Shown: piece by piece, positions 52,814-62,694 of the stretch
Position numbering within the stretch: position 1 is the first letter of the stretch
Layout: every line of letters begins with the position of its first letter
From: Phycisphaerae bacterium
GTDB lineage: Bacteria > Planctomycetota > Phycisphaerae > UBA1845
Direction of reading: 5' to 3'
Assembly (NCBI GenBank): GCA_029260015.1
Contig: JAJDEB010000036.1
Location: 558,001-622,000 of the forward strand
DNA length: 64,000 nt
Translations under genes and position numbers: made by a program
The notes under the pieces: model-generated
The model's input: only the letters and a program-made list of their open reading frames with translations
What the model was told of the DNA's origin: nothing
The model's database searches: none

Positions 52814-54169
52814 CTACTCGGCAAGGAACACCCGGATCGGACCGGACAATTGTGTGTTCGCACCCTGGATCGTGCGGTCTGGAGCGATCGTGCCATTGAG
52901 CAGATCGATGTCGTCGTACGAAACCACCGCGTTGTTACCGTGGTCAACGATGTATGCCGTTCCAGCTTCATCCACTGCGATCGCAGTCAAGAACAAGGCA
53001 CCGGGCACCTGCAGCGTCAGGTCGGGCTGAACCGCACCGTTAAGCGTCGAAGCGTCAAAGAAGGTGAAGATAAACCCAGCCGAATCGACAACGTACATGG
53101 TATCGGTCGAGTCGACGAACACGTCGAACACACCGGTGAACGCAGCACTGGTGATGATGCGGGTGGCGTTCACGTTACCGTTGAGCGAGCTGGCGTTGGC
53201 GAACACGGCGATGCTGGCCGTACCGTTGTTGGCGACGTACAGATCGTCATCTGCACCGAAGTTGATGCCGAACGGATTATTCAAATCGGCGCTGGCGATC
53301 GTACGGATCGGTGCGGTGTTACCATTAAACGTCGAGCTTGACGTATCGGCGAAGACCTTGATGTCATCCGTCACGATGTCGGCAACAAACAACAGGTCGT
53401 CGTCCGAATTCATCGCCAATGTTGTCGGGCCACCCGGGTTCAACTGGGTTGCTGCGCCCTGAACGTTTCCGTTCGGCGAAAGGTTACCGTTGGTCTGATC
53501 GGCATCGTTGTAGGTCGTTACGGCTGCAGACGTCAGGTTCGAGATCAGCATCTGGTTGTCGGCATTCACGACGACGTCGGTCGGGAAAAACAACTGCGTT
53601 TGCGCACCGGCTAGGTTAGTCTCAGGCACGATGTTACCGTTGACGCCTGAAGGATCGCCATAGCTGGTGACGTTGCCACCGACATTGGCGATGTACAAGC
53701 GTGGCTCACTCGGCGCGGTGACGGTGACCATCACGGTCGCGGTCGAAGTCAAACCACCCCCGTCTTCGACGGTGAGTTCAAACTCCATGGTTTCATCCGA
53801 ATCAGGAGCGGTGAAGCTCGGTGAATCGGTGTCGGCATCGGCGAGCGCAACCGGTGTTCCGGAAGTCTGCGACCAACTGAACGAAAGCGCGTCGCCATCA
53901 GGATCGGAGCTGCCCGAGCCATCAAGTGTTACGGTGTCGCCACCAAGGGCGGCTTGGTCGGAACCGGCGTCAGCTGTCGGCGCCTGATTTTCAGGATCGG
54001 CAGGAGGGTCAGCCGGAGGATCGGCAGGCGGATCTACCTGAGGTGCGGGCTCTTCGCCACCCGGAGGTGTAAGGCCACAACCCACAACGCCCATGCTAAA
54101 AAACACGCTCAACGACAGCGTGCCAAGTGTCTTAAACCAAACGTGGTTTTTCATTTTTTTCATACCCAT
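52814..54169 (-). CDS. Secreted lipoprotein with PKD-like and NHL-like regions
   Basis: 451 residues from the ATG at 54169, preceded by GGGAGA; a longer frame to 54337 is not supported. Lipoprotein signal ending GVVGCG, followed by a PADPPADPPADPE spacer. A PKD/cadherin-like domain has APTADAGSDQAALGGDTVTL then DGSGSSDPDGDALSFSWSQT. The C-terminal 280 residues contain repeated blocks such as LYIANVGGNVTSYGD, LLFVADIVTDDIKVFAD, LYVANNGTASIAVFA and AYIVDHGNNAVVSYD, the signature of a beta-propeller. Exported, membrane-anchored. Ligand unknown. Confidence 0.82.
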   Translation of the reverse strand: MGMKKMKNHVWFKTLGTLSLSVFFSMGVVGCGLTPPGGEEPAPQVDPPADPPADPPADPENQAPTADAGSDQAALGGDTVTLDGSGSSDPDGDALSFSWSQTSGTPVALADADTDSPSFTAPDSDETMEFELTVEDGGGLTSTATVMVTVTAPSEPRLYIANVGGNVTSYGDPSGVNGNIVPETNLAGAQTQLFFPTDVVVNADNQMLISNLTSAAVTTYNDADQTNGNLSPNGNVQGAATQLNPGGPTTLAMNSDDDLLFVADIVTDDIKVFADTSSSTFNGNTAPIRTIASADLNNPFGINFGADDDLYVANNGTASIAVFANASSLNGNVNATRIITSAAFTGVFDVFVDSTDTMYVVDSAGFIFTFFDASTLNGAVQPDLTLQVPGALFLTAIAVDEAGTAYIVDHGNNAVVSYDDIDLLNGTIAPDRTIQGANTQLSGPIRVFLAE

Positions 54170-54181
54170 TGTAAGTCTCCC

Positions 54182-54198
54182 GCAGCCACCCCGGCTGC
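54182..54198 (-). promoter_or_regulatory. Hairpin next to the ribosome site of the NHL-like gene
   Basis: GCAGCC-GGGGT-GGCTGC (minus strand) lies just upstream of GGGAGA and the ATG at 54169. It could occlude or expose the ribosome site, or be a remnant palindrome. Confidence 0.35.
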
Positions 54199-54498
54199 TA
54201 TAAGTGTGCAGATGAGATTTCTGCACTGCTCCCCAAATGAAGGGCCAGAGATCGCATTCGCCTCCGGCAAGCCAATCAACATTGGTCCATTGGGCATTGG
54301 TCCAGGCGAATCTTTCAAGAATTTGCAGAAACGTCATTTTCGTGGCGTTGCGGGCTGGATATCGGTTGAATTGTCGATTTTGAAATGACCGGCTTGCAGC
54401 GAATGAGTGGCGTCAAGATACGAAACAAGAAAAATAGCTGCACCGTTATGACTTCGGGGAAGCCTGAGTCTTGCACGTTGAATTCGATTCCCTAGGCG
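54199..54498. other. Intergenic region upstream of the NHL-like gene
   Basis: About 300 bp. It should contain the promoter of the minus-strand NHL-like gene and the end of the preceding LamG fragment. No RNA gene or repeat family recognised. Confidence 0.45.
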
Positions 54499-55458
54499 CT
54501 AAGGCCCATCAAGCGTTACCTGTAGTGTTTGATAATCGCTCAAGTCAACATCGCCGTCCAAGTCGCAATCAAACGCGGCTTGGCAGCGCTGGGTGGTGAG
54601 CGGTAGTTGCGGTGTCGGGAACGTCGTCGGATCACTCATGTATTCCGGAAGCTGCGCAAAGTCTGCGTTGGTAATCAACTGATCGCCGTCAAAATCACCG
54701 CATCGATCGCAGGCATCGGGAATCATGTCGCCATCGGCATCGGCACCGTCGTCGAGCCCTTCGCACACGTCGCAGTCATCCGGCGTTCCGTCGCCATCGC
54801 CGTCGCTCTCACAATCGTCGGGTATTTCATTGCCGTTGCAATCACTGCTTGCACCGGAAATCAACGTGTGCGTCGCGTCGTAGAGAATTTCCGCTGGCGT
54901 CAGCGCCCCCGATACGATGCGCACCTGATCGATGAAGCCGCCAAAATCGCGATCGAATCCTGGGAATTCGGCTGTCTCGTCATTGCCGATACGGATGATG
55001 TTGCGCGACTCAACCGGACCGATCGGCCCAAGCACGATGGTATTCGACGCAACTTCAACACCGTTGAGGTACAACCGCGCTACGGTGCCGTCGTACACGG
55101 CTGCAACGTGGGTCCAAATCCCAGCCGCACGGAAGGGATGCACGATCACCGTTTGGTGATTCAGCCCGAATTCGATCGCGTCGTTGCGAATCAGCAGGCT
55201 GAACGGTCCGTCATCTGCCCAGAGAATGAAATGCAGCGACGATGTATCCTGCGGTTGAATGTGCGCTTCGAGCGTCAGCTTGTCGAACACGTCCAGCGGG
55301 CTACCCGTCGGCGCGGGGATGATGACCGCGTCCAACTCATGATCGAAATGCAAACTGTAATTGGCGGGTTCTGCGAACGGTGCCTGATTGATCCAACTCA
55401 CGCCGGAGAACATGCTGCACGAGATCTGTATGGCTGAAACCCGTGAGGATGCGCACAA
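54499..55458 (-). pseudogene. LamG / thrombospondin-3 / dockerin-like gene, 5'-truncated
   Basis: The reading frame of 319 codons continues into sequence of IS origin at its 5' side. Real similarity begins near PFAEPANYSLHFDHELDAVI, a concanavalin-type LamG domain (WTHVAAVYDGTVARLYLNGV). A Cys/Asp block DCNGNEIPDDCESDGDGDGT and DGDMIPDACDRCGDFDGDQL are type 3 thrombospondin-like calcium repeats. The C-terminus DFAQLPEYM...DCDLDGDVDLSDYQTLQVTL resembles dockerin repeats. No signal peptide or start codon of its own: the N-terminus is lost at about 55400-55415. The 'start' at 55458 lies inside the transposase remnant. Confidence 0.8.
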
Positions 55459-55789
55459 GGCGTTCGATCTCTTCGTCGCGTCGTACGAGTTGAAATATCC
55501 CCAAGCCGCGAAGTGTTTGACCGATGACCGGGACGTGTTGCTCGCGTTCTACGACTTTCCAGCCGAGCAGTGGATGCACATTCGTACGACGAACCCGATC
55601 GAGTCGACGTTTGCCACGGTGCGATTGAGAACCAAAGGATGTGGCTCTCGTGCCGCCTGCCTGGCGATGGAATTCAAGTTGACGAAGTGTGCAGAAAGGA
55701 CTTGGCGAGCGCTCAACGGCTCGGCTCTGCTACCCGAGGTCATTCAAGGAGTGCCATTCATCGACGGAGTCAAAAAAGAAGCCGCCTGA
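55388..55789 (+). pseudogene. IS256-family transposase, C-terminal fragment
   Basis: About 126 residues of the C-terminal third are kept: LHEICMAETREDAHKAFDLF, then VLLAFYDFPAEQWMHIRTTN then PIESTFATVRLRTKGCGSRA. The block with TTNPIESTFATVR is the conserved C-terminal signature of IS256/Mutator transposases. The N-terminal two thirds with two catalytic Asp residues are absent. RLRTKGCGSR is about three residues shorter than the usual RLRTKxTKGxGSR, an additional in-frame deletion. It is a dead remnant. Confidence 0.85.
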
Positions 55790-55825
55790 TCATGACCCAA
55801 TCCACAGGATTTGACTATAACTCTG
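55400..55825 (+). mobile_element. IS256-family insertion sequence remnant
   Basis: Covers the transposase fragment and a right end proposed near 55801-55825 (ACAGGATTTGACTATAACTC-like), which resembles ends seen in planctomycete IS256 elements. The left end and terminal repeat are gone. The left boundary coincides with the breakpoint in the LamG gene. Confidence 0.6.
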
Positions 55826-56049
55826 AATCTTCGGATCCCGTGCCATATGCCTATCTACTTGCAGGATCAAGACCTTGCGCCGTGGAAGCCGATTATTACG
55901 TTTGCCCAGAGTCGTTCGGCGTCGAGCGCGCGATCTTTTCCTGGAACGACGAGGCGCGAACAGCGCTGACGCTCGATCTAATCAGTTTTGAGCGAATTCT
56001 CCCGGTTTGGCAGGCCATCCTTCAAATCAAAGAGGAATTCGTATCTTGA
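55792..56049 (+). CDS. Short hypothetical ORF beyond the IS remnant
   Basis: 85 residues. The first dozen residues read out of the presumed IS end; the rest (ADYYVCPESFGVERAIFSWN then DEARTALTLDLISFERIL) is a plausible protein fragment of unknown kind. The frame may be a composite of IS end and a broken gene. I do not recognise a family. Confidence 0.3.
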   Translation: MTQSTGFDYNSESSDPVPYAYLLAGSRPCAVEADYYVCPESFGVERAIFSWNDEARTALTLDLISFERILPVWQAILQIKEEFVS

Positions 56050-56617
56050 CGCGAAGGTTCATTGAACTGGTCGGAGGGAGAAGGTCGCCGCTATCTGAGT
56101 ATACAAATACACAGGTGGTGGGCCGGCATAGAACTTTGTAGCCATTGCCTGTGGAATTGAGCAGACGAGTATGACGTGCGACTACTCAATCAACGCTTGA
56201 CTGATCGAGCGAACCCGCCCTAACAATGCAAAAAAAAAGCGGATTCCGGTAACCAAAAGTTCAACTGGTGTCCTCTCGCCCCGAGTGCATTGTAGTTCAT
56301 TCCTACTTTAGACGTTACGGAAGCATTTGCGGTTGGATTTGAACTCACTTGGGTTCATACAGGATTTCACCGTGAAAATTGGTGTTCCACTATTTGCGGT
56401 AAGGGCTCGACTTGATAAGAGCGACCTCTCGGTTCAACAATCAGTTCTACTAATATTCGTGCATGGCACTTTCCCTTGGTCACAATGCTTGGAACTGGAG
56501 TGCGCATCGGTTGCGGGTCGTGTCCCTGCCGGCCTATGGCAAGTGGCGGAGAGCATCAAGACACTCCCCGCCACAGCAAATTGGTAATCACATTTGACCT
56601 GATTCATACGGTCCGGT
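56050..56617. other. Intergenic region between IS remnant and giant gene
   Basis: About 570 bp, AT-richer than its neighbours. One frame (56327-56587, TTG start, 86 codons) has no recognisable similarity and is not called. An A-tract lies near 56228. No terminator for the giant gene was clear. Confidence 0.45.
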
Positions 56618-59600
56618 TCAGCTTCCGGTAAAATTCGCTTGGAACTCCGCGAAGTCCAGAAGGTCGTTGTCGCCGTCGCTGTCGAAGTCGAAGCACTCGC
56701 AGTCGGTGCCTAGCCCACCGCCTGGGCCGAACAGACAGGCCGCGAAATCGTCCAGGTCAAGGTTGCCGTCTCCATCCGTGTCCCCGCTCGCCGCACCGCC
56801 GGCGCAAGCATCGCACGCGTCTGGCACGCTGTCGCTGTCCGTATCGACATTGTCATCACCACCGGGACAAACATCGGCTGAGTCGCAAACGCCGTCGCCG
56901 TCCGTGTCGTCTGGATTATCCGCCGGACAGTCGTCACAGAAGTCGGCTACTCCGTCGCCATCGGTATCGAAGTTGTCGTCACCACCGGGGCAAACGTCGT
57001 CCGAGTCGCAGACACCGTCTGCATCGGAGTCGCCGGTGAGGTCGTCGCCCAGACAAACGTCGCAGTCGTCGGGCACACTGTCCGAGTCTCCGTCCGGATC
57101 ACACTCGTCGGGTACGAGGTTGGCGTCACAATCATTCCCAACCAACTCGCAATCGTCGGGCACGCCGCTTGCGTTGCAGTCGAGGCTCGTGTCTGCATCG
57201 ATTTCGCACGCGTCGAAAATGCCATTGACGTTACAGTCAATGAAGACCTGACATTCGTCCGGCGTACCGTTGTCGTCGCAATCGCTCTCGCACTCGTCCG
57301 GCGTATCGTTTGCATTGCAATCCGCGCTGGGCGGCACAAAGTCCAAGTTGGAAATGACAGTACCGAACCCTCCACCAATCAGGATTTCGATGCCGCTCGC
57401 ATCCAGATTCGCCCTGCGGATCGTCTTCGAACCACCTGAGCCGGATGCCCAATACAGTTTGCCGCCATCCCAATCCACGTCGACGGCATAGACGGTCGGC
57501 TGCCCTGTCAGGAAGGTCTGCTCATTACTGCCATCCAGATCGGACTGACCGATCGTGCCGAGAAACGAAGCCCAGTACAGCTTGCCCCCGACCGGATCCA
57601 CCGCAACATCGTTGACGTTCTGCACGACCGCCACGAATTGCAATCCACTTCCATCGAGGTTGCCCCTCCAGATTCTGGTTCCGTTGGCCCAGACCATGTA
57701 AAACTTCCCAGCCAGCGGATCGATGGCCAGCGCGATCGGGTCACTAAAGCCACTGGACACCGTCTGCACATTGCTACCGTCGAGATTGGCCCGCATGAGC
57801 CGACCATTACCAAGACCATCAGTCACCTCACCGTAGAACATTTTCCCCCCGGCAAGGTCGAGCGCCAGGCCGATCGCCATACTTGAAGACAGCACGGTTT
57901 CCTGGTTGCTGCCATCCAGATCCGCCCGCATGATTCCGGTGCCCTGGCGAATCCAGTAGACCTTCTTGCCCGGGTCCACCTCAAGGTCCAGCACGGTGCT
58001 GGAGGATAGGATCGTGGTGGAGTCGTTTCCATCCGCATCGACTCCAAGAATGGTGCCCGAGACGGACCAATACAGCGAGCCAATGGTCAGGTCGCAATCG
58101 TCTGGCCTGCCGTTATTGTTACAGTCCGCTTCGCATTCGTCCGGTACGCCGTTGGTGTTGCAGTCCGCAAAGACCTCGCAAGCGTCGGCCGTTCCGTTGT
58201 CGTTGCAATCTGCTTCGCACTCGTCGGGAACGCCGTTGGTATTGCAGTCTACAAAGGTCTCGCATTCGTCAGGTGTTCCGTTGGCGTTGCAGTCCGTCTC
58301 GCACTCGTCGGGCATATTATTGACGTTGCAGTCCTGGCTCGTCCCGCTGTCAATGTCAGTGAAGTCACCCACGCCGTTGCTGTTGCAGTCCGGAGGATCC
58401 GGGAGAATGACAGTCGCCGTGACATTGGTGCTGAACTCGAGCGTGAGGGGACGGTTGAATATCGCGTCTTGGGCGGTGCTACTCGCCTCGGTCAAGTGGG
58501 TCACGTCGAACGAGGTCAAACTGTCCTGCGGCAAGTTGGTCGACATCTCCAATGCAACGAAGTACATGCGAGGTGCGCCAATCGCAACTTGGACAAGCGG
58601 ATCCCCGTCGGTGAAAGTGATCGTTTGGATGCCACTCGTCAGTGATGGCGGACCGAGCAACTCAACGAGCTGATCAACGCCGGACTCGAAGACGCCATTG
58701 CCATCATCGAGATAGATGAGCAAATTCTCAATCCGCGAGGCAGCTATGGTTGGGTCAAGCGGGATGCCTGGGGCAGACTCGAAGAGTAATTCAAAGGTCG
58801 CCAATTCAATGCCTGCATCCATAGCCCGCCCATTGTGCGTAGCCGCAATCGCGAGCACTGCAGCGATTTCCCCTGCCTCGATCACACCCGGAGTGATGTC
58901 AACCGTCGGTAAGCCGAATTGTCCACCGGTGTTGAGCCAGACGGAGTTCGACTGTGAACAGCAGGTGACTGTGAGTACGTCGAGGTCACCATCGGCATCG
59001 ATGTCGCCCAGGGCCAAGCCTTGTCCGGAGACGTTGGCGCTAATGGCGATCCCGCTGTCGGTGAAGAAAGCCGCGCCGTCGTTGAGCCAGACCTTGCTTG
59101 GGGCGGCCGATCCATCCGTCACCACCGCATCCAGGTCACCGTCATGGTCGACGTCGCCGAGCCGCACCGCGGTGCTCGCGGCGCTGCCGAAAGCTTGGTT
59201 AAATACAAAACCGCCGAGCCCATCGTTGAGCCAGACTTCGTCGGCGGCGCCGATGTTGGCCACATAGACGTCAAGATCGCCGTCATCATCCAGATCGCCG
59301 ACTGCCAGGCCTCGGGCATTGGTCTGAGCAAAGCTCGCTCCTACAGAAAAAGTGCCTGTCGAATCGTTTTCCCAAACCTGTGCGAGGGTCTGTGTCACGG
59401 TCACCGCGTCGAGATCACCGTCAGAATCAATGTCACCCAGGACGACGTCCTGCCAGTCACCACTACCGACGCTCTGCGTGTTGATGAACTGGCCCGGTGA
59501 GGCGTCATCGTTCAACCACACTGAGTTTGCAGAGGAATTGGCCACGAACGCGTCGATGTGTCCGTCACCATTCAAATCGCCGAGCGCCACTTCACGGCTC

Positions 59601-61831
59601 GTCGCGGTGCCGAGCGCCTGACCGCTATCGCTAAATCCACCACCACCGTCACCAAGCCAGACGGTGTTCGCGCCGTTGTTGGCGACGAACGCATCGAGCG
59701 CGCCATCACGGTTCACATCGCCCAGCGCGATGCCAAAACTGCCCCCTGTTCCGAGGCTCTGCAGCGAGTCGGTATATCCGCCCGCGCCATCGTTGAGCCA
59801 AACGGTGTTGGGCTGTCCGCCTACGTTCACAATCATCGCGTCCAGATCACCGTCGGCGTCAAAGTCGCCCACTTCAATGTCGCGCGAATCTGAGCCCGTC
59901 TGCGTAAGACCGGCGAAGGTGAATTTGGCGTTGCGATGATTCAGAGTGTTCTTAAAGACCGTGGTCGGGGAATTCGTGACTGCATTGACAATGAAGGCAT
60001 CCAGATCGCCGTCGCCGTCTAGGTCGCCGAGTGCAGCGTCCTTCATGTTCGGAAGCGCCTGCATGTTGGCGACCATTCCCGTTCCATCATTTACGAACAG
60101 TCGGCCAGTGCCCAAGACACTGTGGATCATGTCAACATCGCCATCCAAATCGATGTCGCCGACGGTAATGCCGCGGCCGTGCGAATCACCGAATGTCTGG
60201 CCGGCAGTGAAGAAGCCATTGCCGTCGTTAATCCAGAAGCTGTCTGACGTGAAGTTTCCCCCGGATTCGAATGCGTCCAGGTCACCGTCACCGTCGAAGT
60301 CCGCCAGCCGCACCTCAAAGCACTGAATGTTGCCCAGGTTTTGTCCGCTGTCGGTGAACGTACCGCTACCGTTATTAAACAGGACTTTGTTTGCACCGTT
60401 GCGGCCGATGAATGCATCCAAGTCGCCGTCGCCGTCGAGGTCGCCTAGTTCCGGGCTGACTTCGCTGCCAAATGAAAACACTGAGCCCGAAGTGAACGTT
60501 GCAGTGCCATCGTTCAGCCAAAAACGCCCTTGGGAACCGCCTACGATGAGCAAGTCCTGGTCGCCGTCTCCGTCGACATCACCCACGGCGTTCCCGCTGG
60601 GTGCGCCCGTCGCAAAGATTTGGCCGATGACAAAGTTGCCATGGCCGTTATTGATCCAGGCCGCAACTCCGCTGCCCGCCTCTAACCCGACGAGCGCATC
60701 GACGTCGCCGTCCTTGTCCAGATCGGCAAGGCGGACCTTGTCCGAGAAACTGAAGCCTAGATCTTGGCCGCTGTCAACGAAGAAGCCGTTCCCGTCGTTC
60801 AGCAGTACCTTCTCCGGCGCGTTAAACGTGGCGAGAAATGCATCTAGATCACCATCACCGTCCACGTCACCGAGTTCGACGCCCGAGGCCGTGGGCAGGC
60901 TCTGGAATGTTTCGACGAACATGGCCGTCAGACCGGGATTGATGCAAGCATTCACCGGGTCAGCCGGGCACGGGTCGATACAGTCAGCAGCACCGTCTCC
61001 GTCTCCGTCCGGCTCGTCTGCGTTGCATCCGCAAATCCCTGGCACAATCCGAGTCGGATCGGTCGGACAGCCATCGCAAGCATCGATGAAGCTATCGCCG
61101 TCGCTGTCTGCTTCGCACTCATCGAGTACGCCATTGTTGTTGCAGTCCGGAGCGTCTTCATAAACGCGCAACTCCCCTACGCTGATGAAGGTCGCACCGC
61201 CGCCCAGCGTACCGTACAGCCGGATCGCGTCGCCGGTTAACGGCTGAAATCTCAACTCAAAGGTTTCGAAACTGAGGCCGTTTTCGCCTGAATACGTCGG
61301 TGCGACAGATAGACTCGGCACGTCGGACCAGACGCCATCGTTGAGCACCTGAACAGTCAATGTTGTGAACCAACCACCATTTTCGAACTGCTTACCCTCC
61401 TGAAAGGTGATCCCGTTGAACTGACGGGGGGCGTCAAATGTGTAGCCGATCCAATCCTCCCCGACCTGGTCTCCAAAGTGGAACGTGTCGAACTGGGTGG
61501 CATCGCTGCTGCTGCCAACCGGCGGGTAGATCCCATCACGCATCACCTCCGGGTCAGGGTTGCCGCCACCCTGAGGGCCCGGCGGAACAAGTTCAAACAC
61601 AAGCCCGATGAAGCTGCCATTTGTCGTGATGTCGATGCCATCGCAGTCATCCGGCACGCCGTTTGTGTTGCAGTCCTGGCTGGTGCCGCCAGCAATATCC
61701 GTGGTGTCCAGCACGCCGTTGCCATTGCAGTCTTGACCGTAGCCAGTTGTTGCCGTCAGCGAGATCACCAACGCCAGCATCAGCATTAATGTGGTTCTCA
61801 TTCGACCCGTTACCATATACGTGCTTTCCAT
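56618..61831 (-). CDS. Giant secreted FG-GAP/VCBS-type repeat protein
   Basis: 1,737 residues from the ATG at 61831. The signal peptide is TLMLMLALVISLTATTGYGQ. Residues 25-230 hold a DCNGNG-type motif and a discoidin-like domain (FDTFHFGDQVGEDWIGYTFD). About 300-1000 contain some 15 FG-GAP/VCBS repeats of the type G-D-x-D-G-D-G-D-L-D-A-F with (V/L)WLNDG. Next comes a linker with IDSGTSQDCNVNNMPDECET and several CDCNxNGVPDECE-like units. Around 1330-1550 are YWTD/LDL-receptor-type repeats (GSLYWSVSGTILGVDADGND). The end has thrombospondin-3 Ca repeats (DTDGDGVCDSADVCPGGDDN) and a dockerin-like tail. Ca2+-bound surface or secreted protein. Confidence 0.88.
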   Translation of the reverse strand: MESTYMVTGRMRTTLMLMLALVISLTATTGYGQDCNGNGVLDTTDIAGGTSQDCNTNGVPDDCDGIDITTNGSFIGLVFELVPPGPQGGGNPDPEVMRDGIYPPVGSSSDATQFDTFHFGDQVGEDWIGYTFDAPRQFNGITFQEGKQFENGGWFTTLTVQVLNDGVWSDVPSLSVAPTYSGENGLSFETFELRFQPLTGDAIRLYGTLGGGATFISVGELRVYEDAPDCNNNGVLDECEADSDGDSFIDACDGCPTDPTRIVPGICGCNADEPDGDGDGAADCIDPCPADPVNACINPGLTAMFVETFQSLPTASGVELGDVDGDGDLDAFLATFNAPEKVLLNDGNGFFVDSGQDLGFSFSDKVRLADLDKDGDVDALVGLEAGSGVAAWINNGHGNFVIGQIFATGAPSGNAVGDVDGDGDQDLLIVGGSQGRFWLNDGTATFTSGSVFSFGSEVSPELGDLDGDGDLDAFIGRNGANKVLFNNGSGTFTDSGQNLGNIQCFEVRLADFDGDGDLDAFESGGNFTSDSFWINDGNGFFTAGQTFGDSHGRGITVGDIDLDGDVDMIHSVLGTGRLFVNDGTGMVANMQALPNMKDAALGDLDGDGDLDAFIVNAVTNSPTTVFKNTLNHRNAKFTFAGLTQTGSDSRDIEVGDFDADGDLDAMIVNVGGQPNTVWLNDGAGGYTDSLQSLGTGGSFGIALGDVNRDGALDAFVANNGANTVWLGDGGGGFSDSGQALGTATSREVALGDLNGDGHIDAFVANSSANSVWLNDDASPGQFINTQSVGSGDWQDVVLGDIDSDGDLDAVTVTQTLAQVWENDSTGTFSVGASFAQTNARGLAVGDLDDDGDLDVYVANIGAADEVWLNDGLGGFVFNQAFGSAASTAVRLGDVDHDGDLDAVVTDGSAAPSKVWLNDGAAFFTDSGIAISANVSGQGLALGDIDADGDLDVLTVTCCSQSNSVWLNTGGQFGLPTVDITPGVIEAGEIAAVLAIAATHNGRAMDAGIELATFELLFESAPGIPLDPTIAASRIENLLIYLDDGNGVFESGVDQLVELLGPPSLTSGIQTITFTDGDPLVQVAIGAPRMYFVALEMSTNLPQDSLTSFDVTHLTEASSTAQDAIFNRPLTLEFSTNVTATVILPDPPDCNSNGVGDFTDIDSGTSQDCNVNNMPDECETDCNANGTPDECETFVDCNTNGVPDECEADCNDNGTADACEVFADCNTNGVPDECEADCNNNGRPDDCDLTIGSLYWSVSGTILGVDADGNDSTTILSSSTVLDLEVDPGKKVYWIRQGTGIMRADLDGSNQETVLSSSMAIGLALDLAGGKMFYGEVTDGLGNGRLMRANLDGSNVQTVSSGFSDPIALAIDPLAGKFYMVWANGTRIWRGNLDGSGLQFVAVVQNVNDVAVDPVGGKLYWASFLGTIGQSDLDGSNEQTFLTGQPTVYAVDVDWDGGKLYWASGSGGSKTIRRANLDASGIEILIGGGFGTVISNLDFVPPSADCNANDTPDECESDCDDNGTPDECQVFIDCNVNGIFDACEIDADTSLDCNASGVPDDCELVGNDCDANLVPDECDPDGDSDSVPDDCDVCLGDDLTGDSDADGVCDSDDVCPGGDDNFDTDGDGVADFCDDCPADNPDDTDGDGVCDSADVCPGGDDNVDTDSDSVPDACDACAGGAASGDTDGDGNLDLDDFAACLFGPGGGLGTDCECFDFDSDGDNDLLDFAEFQANFTGS

Positions 61832-62103
61832 TCCAAACCTTTCGTGTCTCAATTCCAATCAGTGGGGCGTCTTTGTTGAAGCCGTCATCATCCAGCACCA
61901 AGCGGCTCGGGAGCAGACAATCGGCCTACATAAGAGATCACCCCAACGAGCCGAAGAAACCGACACGCGAAGGGCTTTTTATTCCGGCCATCCCCACCGG
62001 ATCCGGCTTGAATGGGCGTTTTCTACGTTTCACCGTACGCGGAGTCCTGTTACGATGGTTTGCGAGCATGTAGTTGATCAGACGAGTCCGGCAGACCCCC
62101 TCA

Positions 62104-62694
62104 ATGAGCGAATCAAACGAATCTTCGCCCTCCAATCCTGTCACCGAATGTCTGGAGCGGATACGCGACGGACATCCGTCCGCGGCTGCAAATCTAATGC
62201 CCTTGGTCTATGAGGAATTACGCAACCTCGCCCGGTTTCACGTTGCGCGTCCTGCGCCAGACCAGACGATACAAGCCACCGCTTTGGTTCATGAGGCGTA
62301 TCTGCGCCTGGTCAAGAATCAAGATATCACTTGGGAAAGCCGTGCCCATTTCTTCGCAGTAGCAGCCATGGCCATGCGGCAAATTCTCGCCAACCATGTC
62401 CGCGACAAGCGCGCGGCCAAACGCAAATCAGACGGGATGCAGGTTTCCCTCAGCCAGGCTATCGAGTCGGGCGGATCAACCGAATTTGACATGGTGGCGC
62501 TCAACGACGCATTGCAGGTACTCTCGGAGTTGGACGAGCGACAGGGTAACGTGGTTTCCTTGCGGTTTTTTTCCGGAATGGAATTCGACGAGATCGCCCT
62601 CGTGCTGAAAGTCTCAACACGCACGGTGGAGCGTGACTGGCGCATGGCGCGGGCTTGGCTCAGCGCTGAGTTGCGCAGTGATGGGCGGGCATGA
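62104..62694 (+). CDS. ECF sigma factor of the planctomycete SigE-like group
   Basis: 196 residues from the ATG at 62104; a TTG at 62074 is an alternative. Region 2 is NLMPLVYEELRNLARFHVAR, then QTIQATALVHEAYLRLVKNQ, with WESRAHFFAVAAMAMRQILA characteristic of the TIGR02999-type ECF family. Region 4 is LSELDERQGNVVSLRFFSGM then EFDEIALVLKVSTRTVERDW. The stop overlaps the start of a Ser/Thr kinase gene (ATGA). In this family, sigma activity is thought to be controlled through the neighbouring kinase. It diverges from the giant FG-GAP gene. Confidence 0.9.
   Translation: MSESNESSPSNPVTECLERIRDGHPSAAANLMPLVYEELRNLARFHVARPAPDQTIQATALVHEAYLRLVKNQDITWESRAHFFAVAAMAMRQILANHVRDKRAAKRKSDGMQVSLSQAIESGGSTEFDMVALNDALQVLSELDERQGNVVSLRFFSGMEFDEIALVLKVSTRTVERDWRMARAWLSAELRSDGRA

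Noticed and set aside
56200..56330. CCCTAACAATGC resembling the edge of an integron attC site.
   Set aside because: No matching GTTRRRY partner or folded arms could be found nearby, and no integrase or cassette array is present.
56327..56587. Plus-strand frame of 86 codons starting at TTG.
   Set aside because: AT-rich surroundings, no ribosome site and no recognisable pattern; left as unassigned.
56618..61831. Highly repeated DNA that could suggest a repeat array or CRISPR-like structure.
   Set aside because: The repetition is in coding sequence with varying third positions (FG-GAP and Ca-binding motifs); there are no unit-size spacers or identical repeats.
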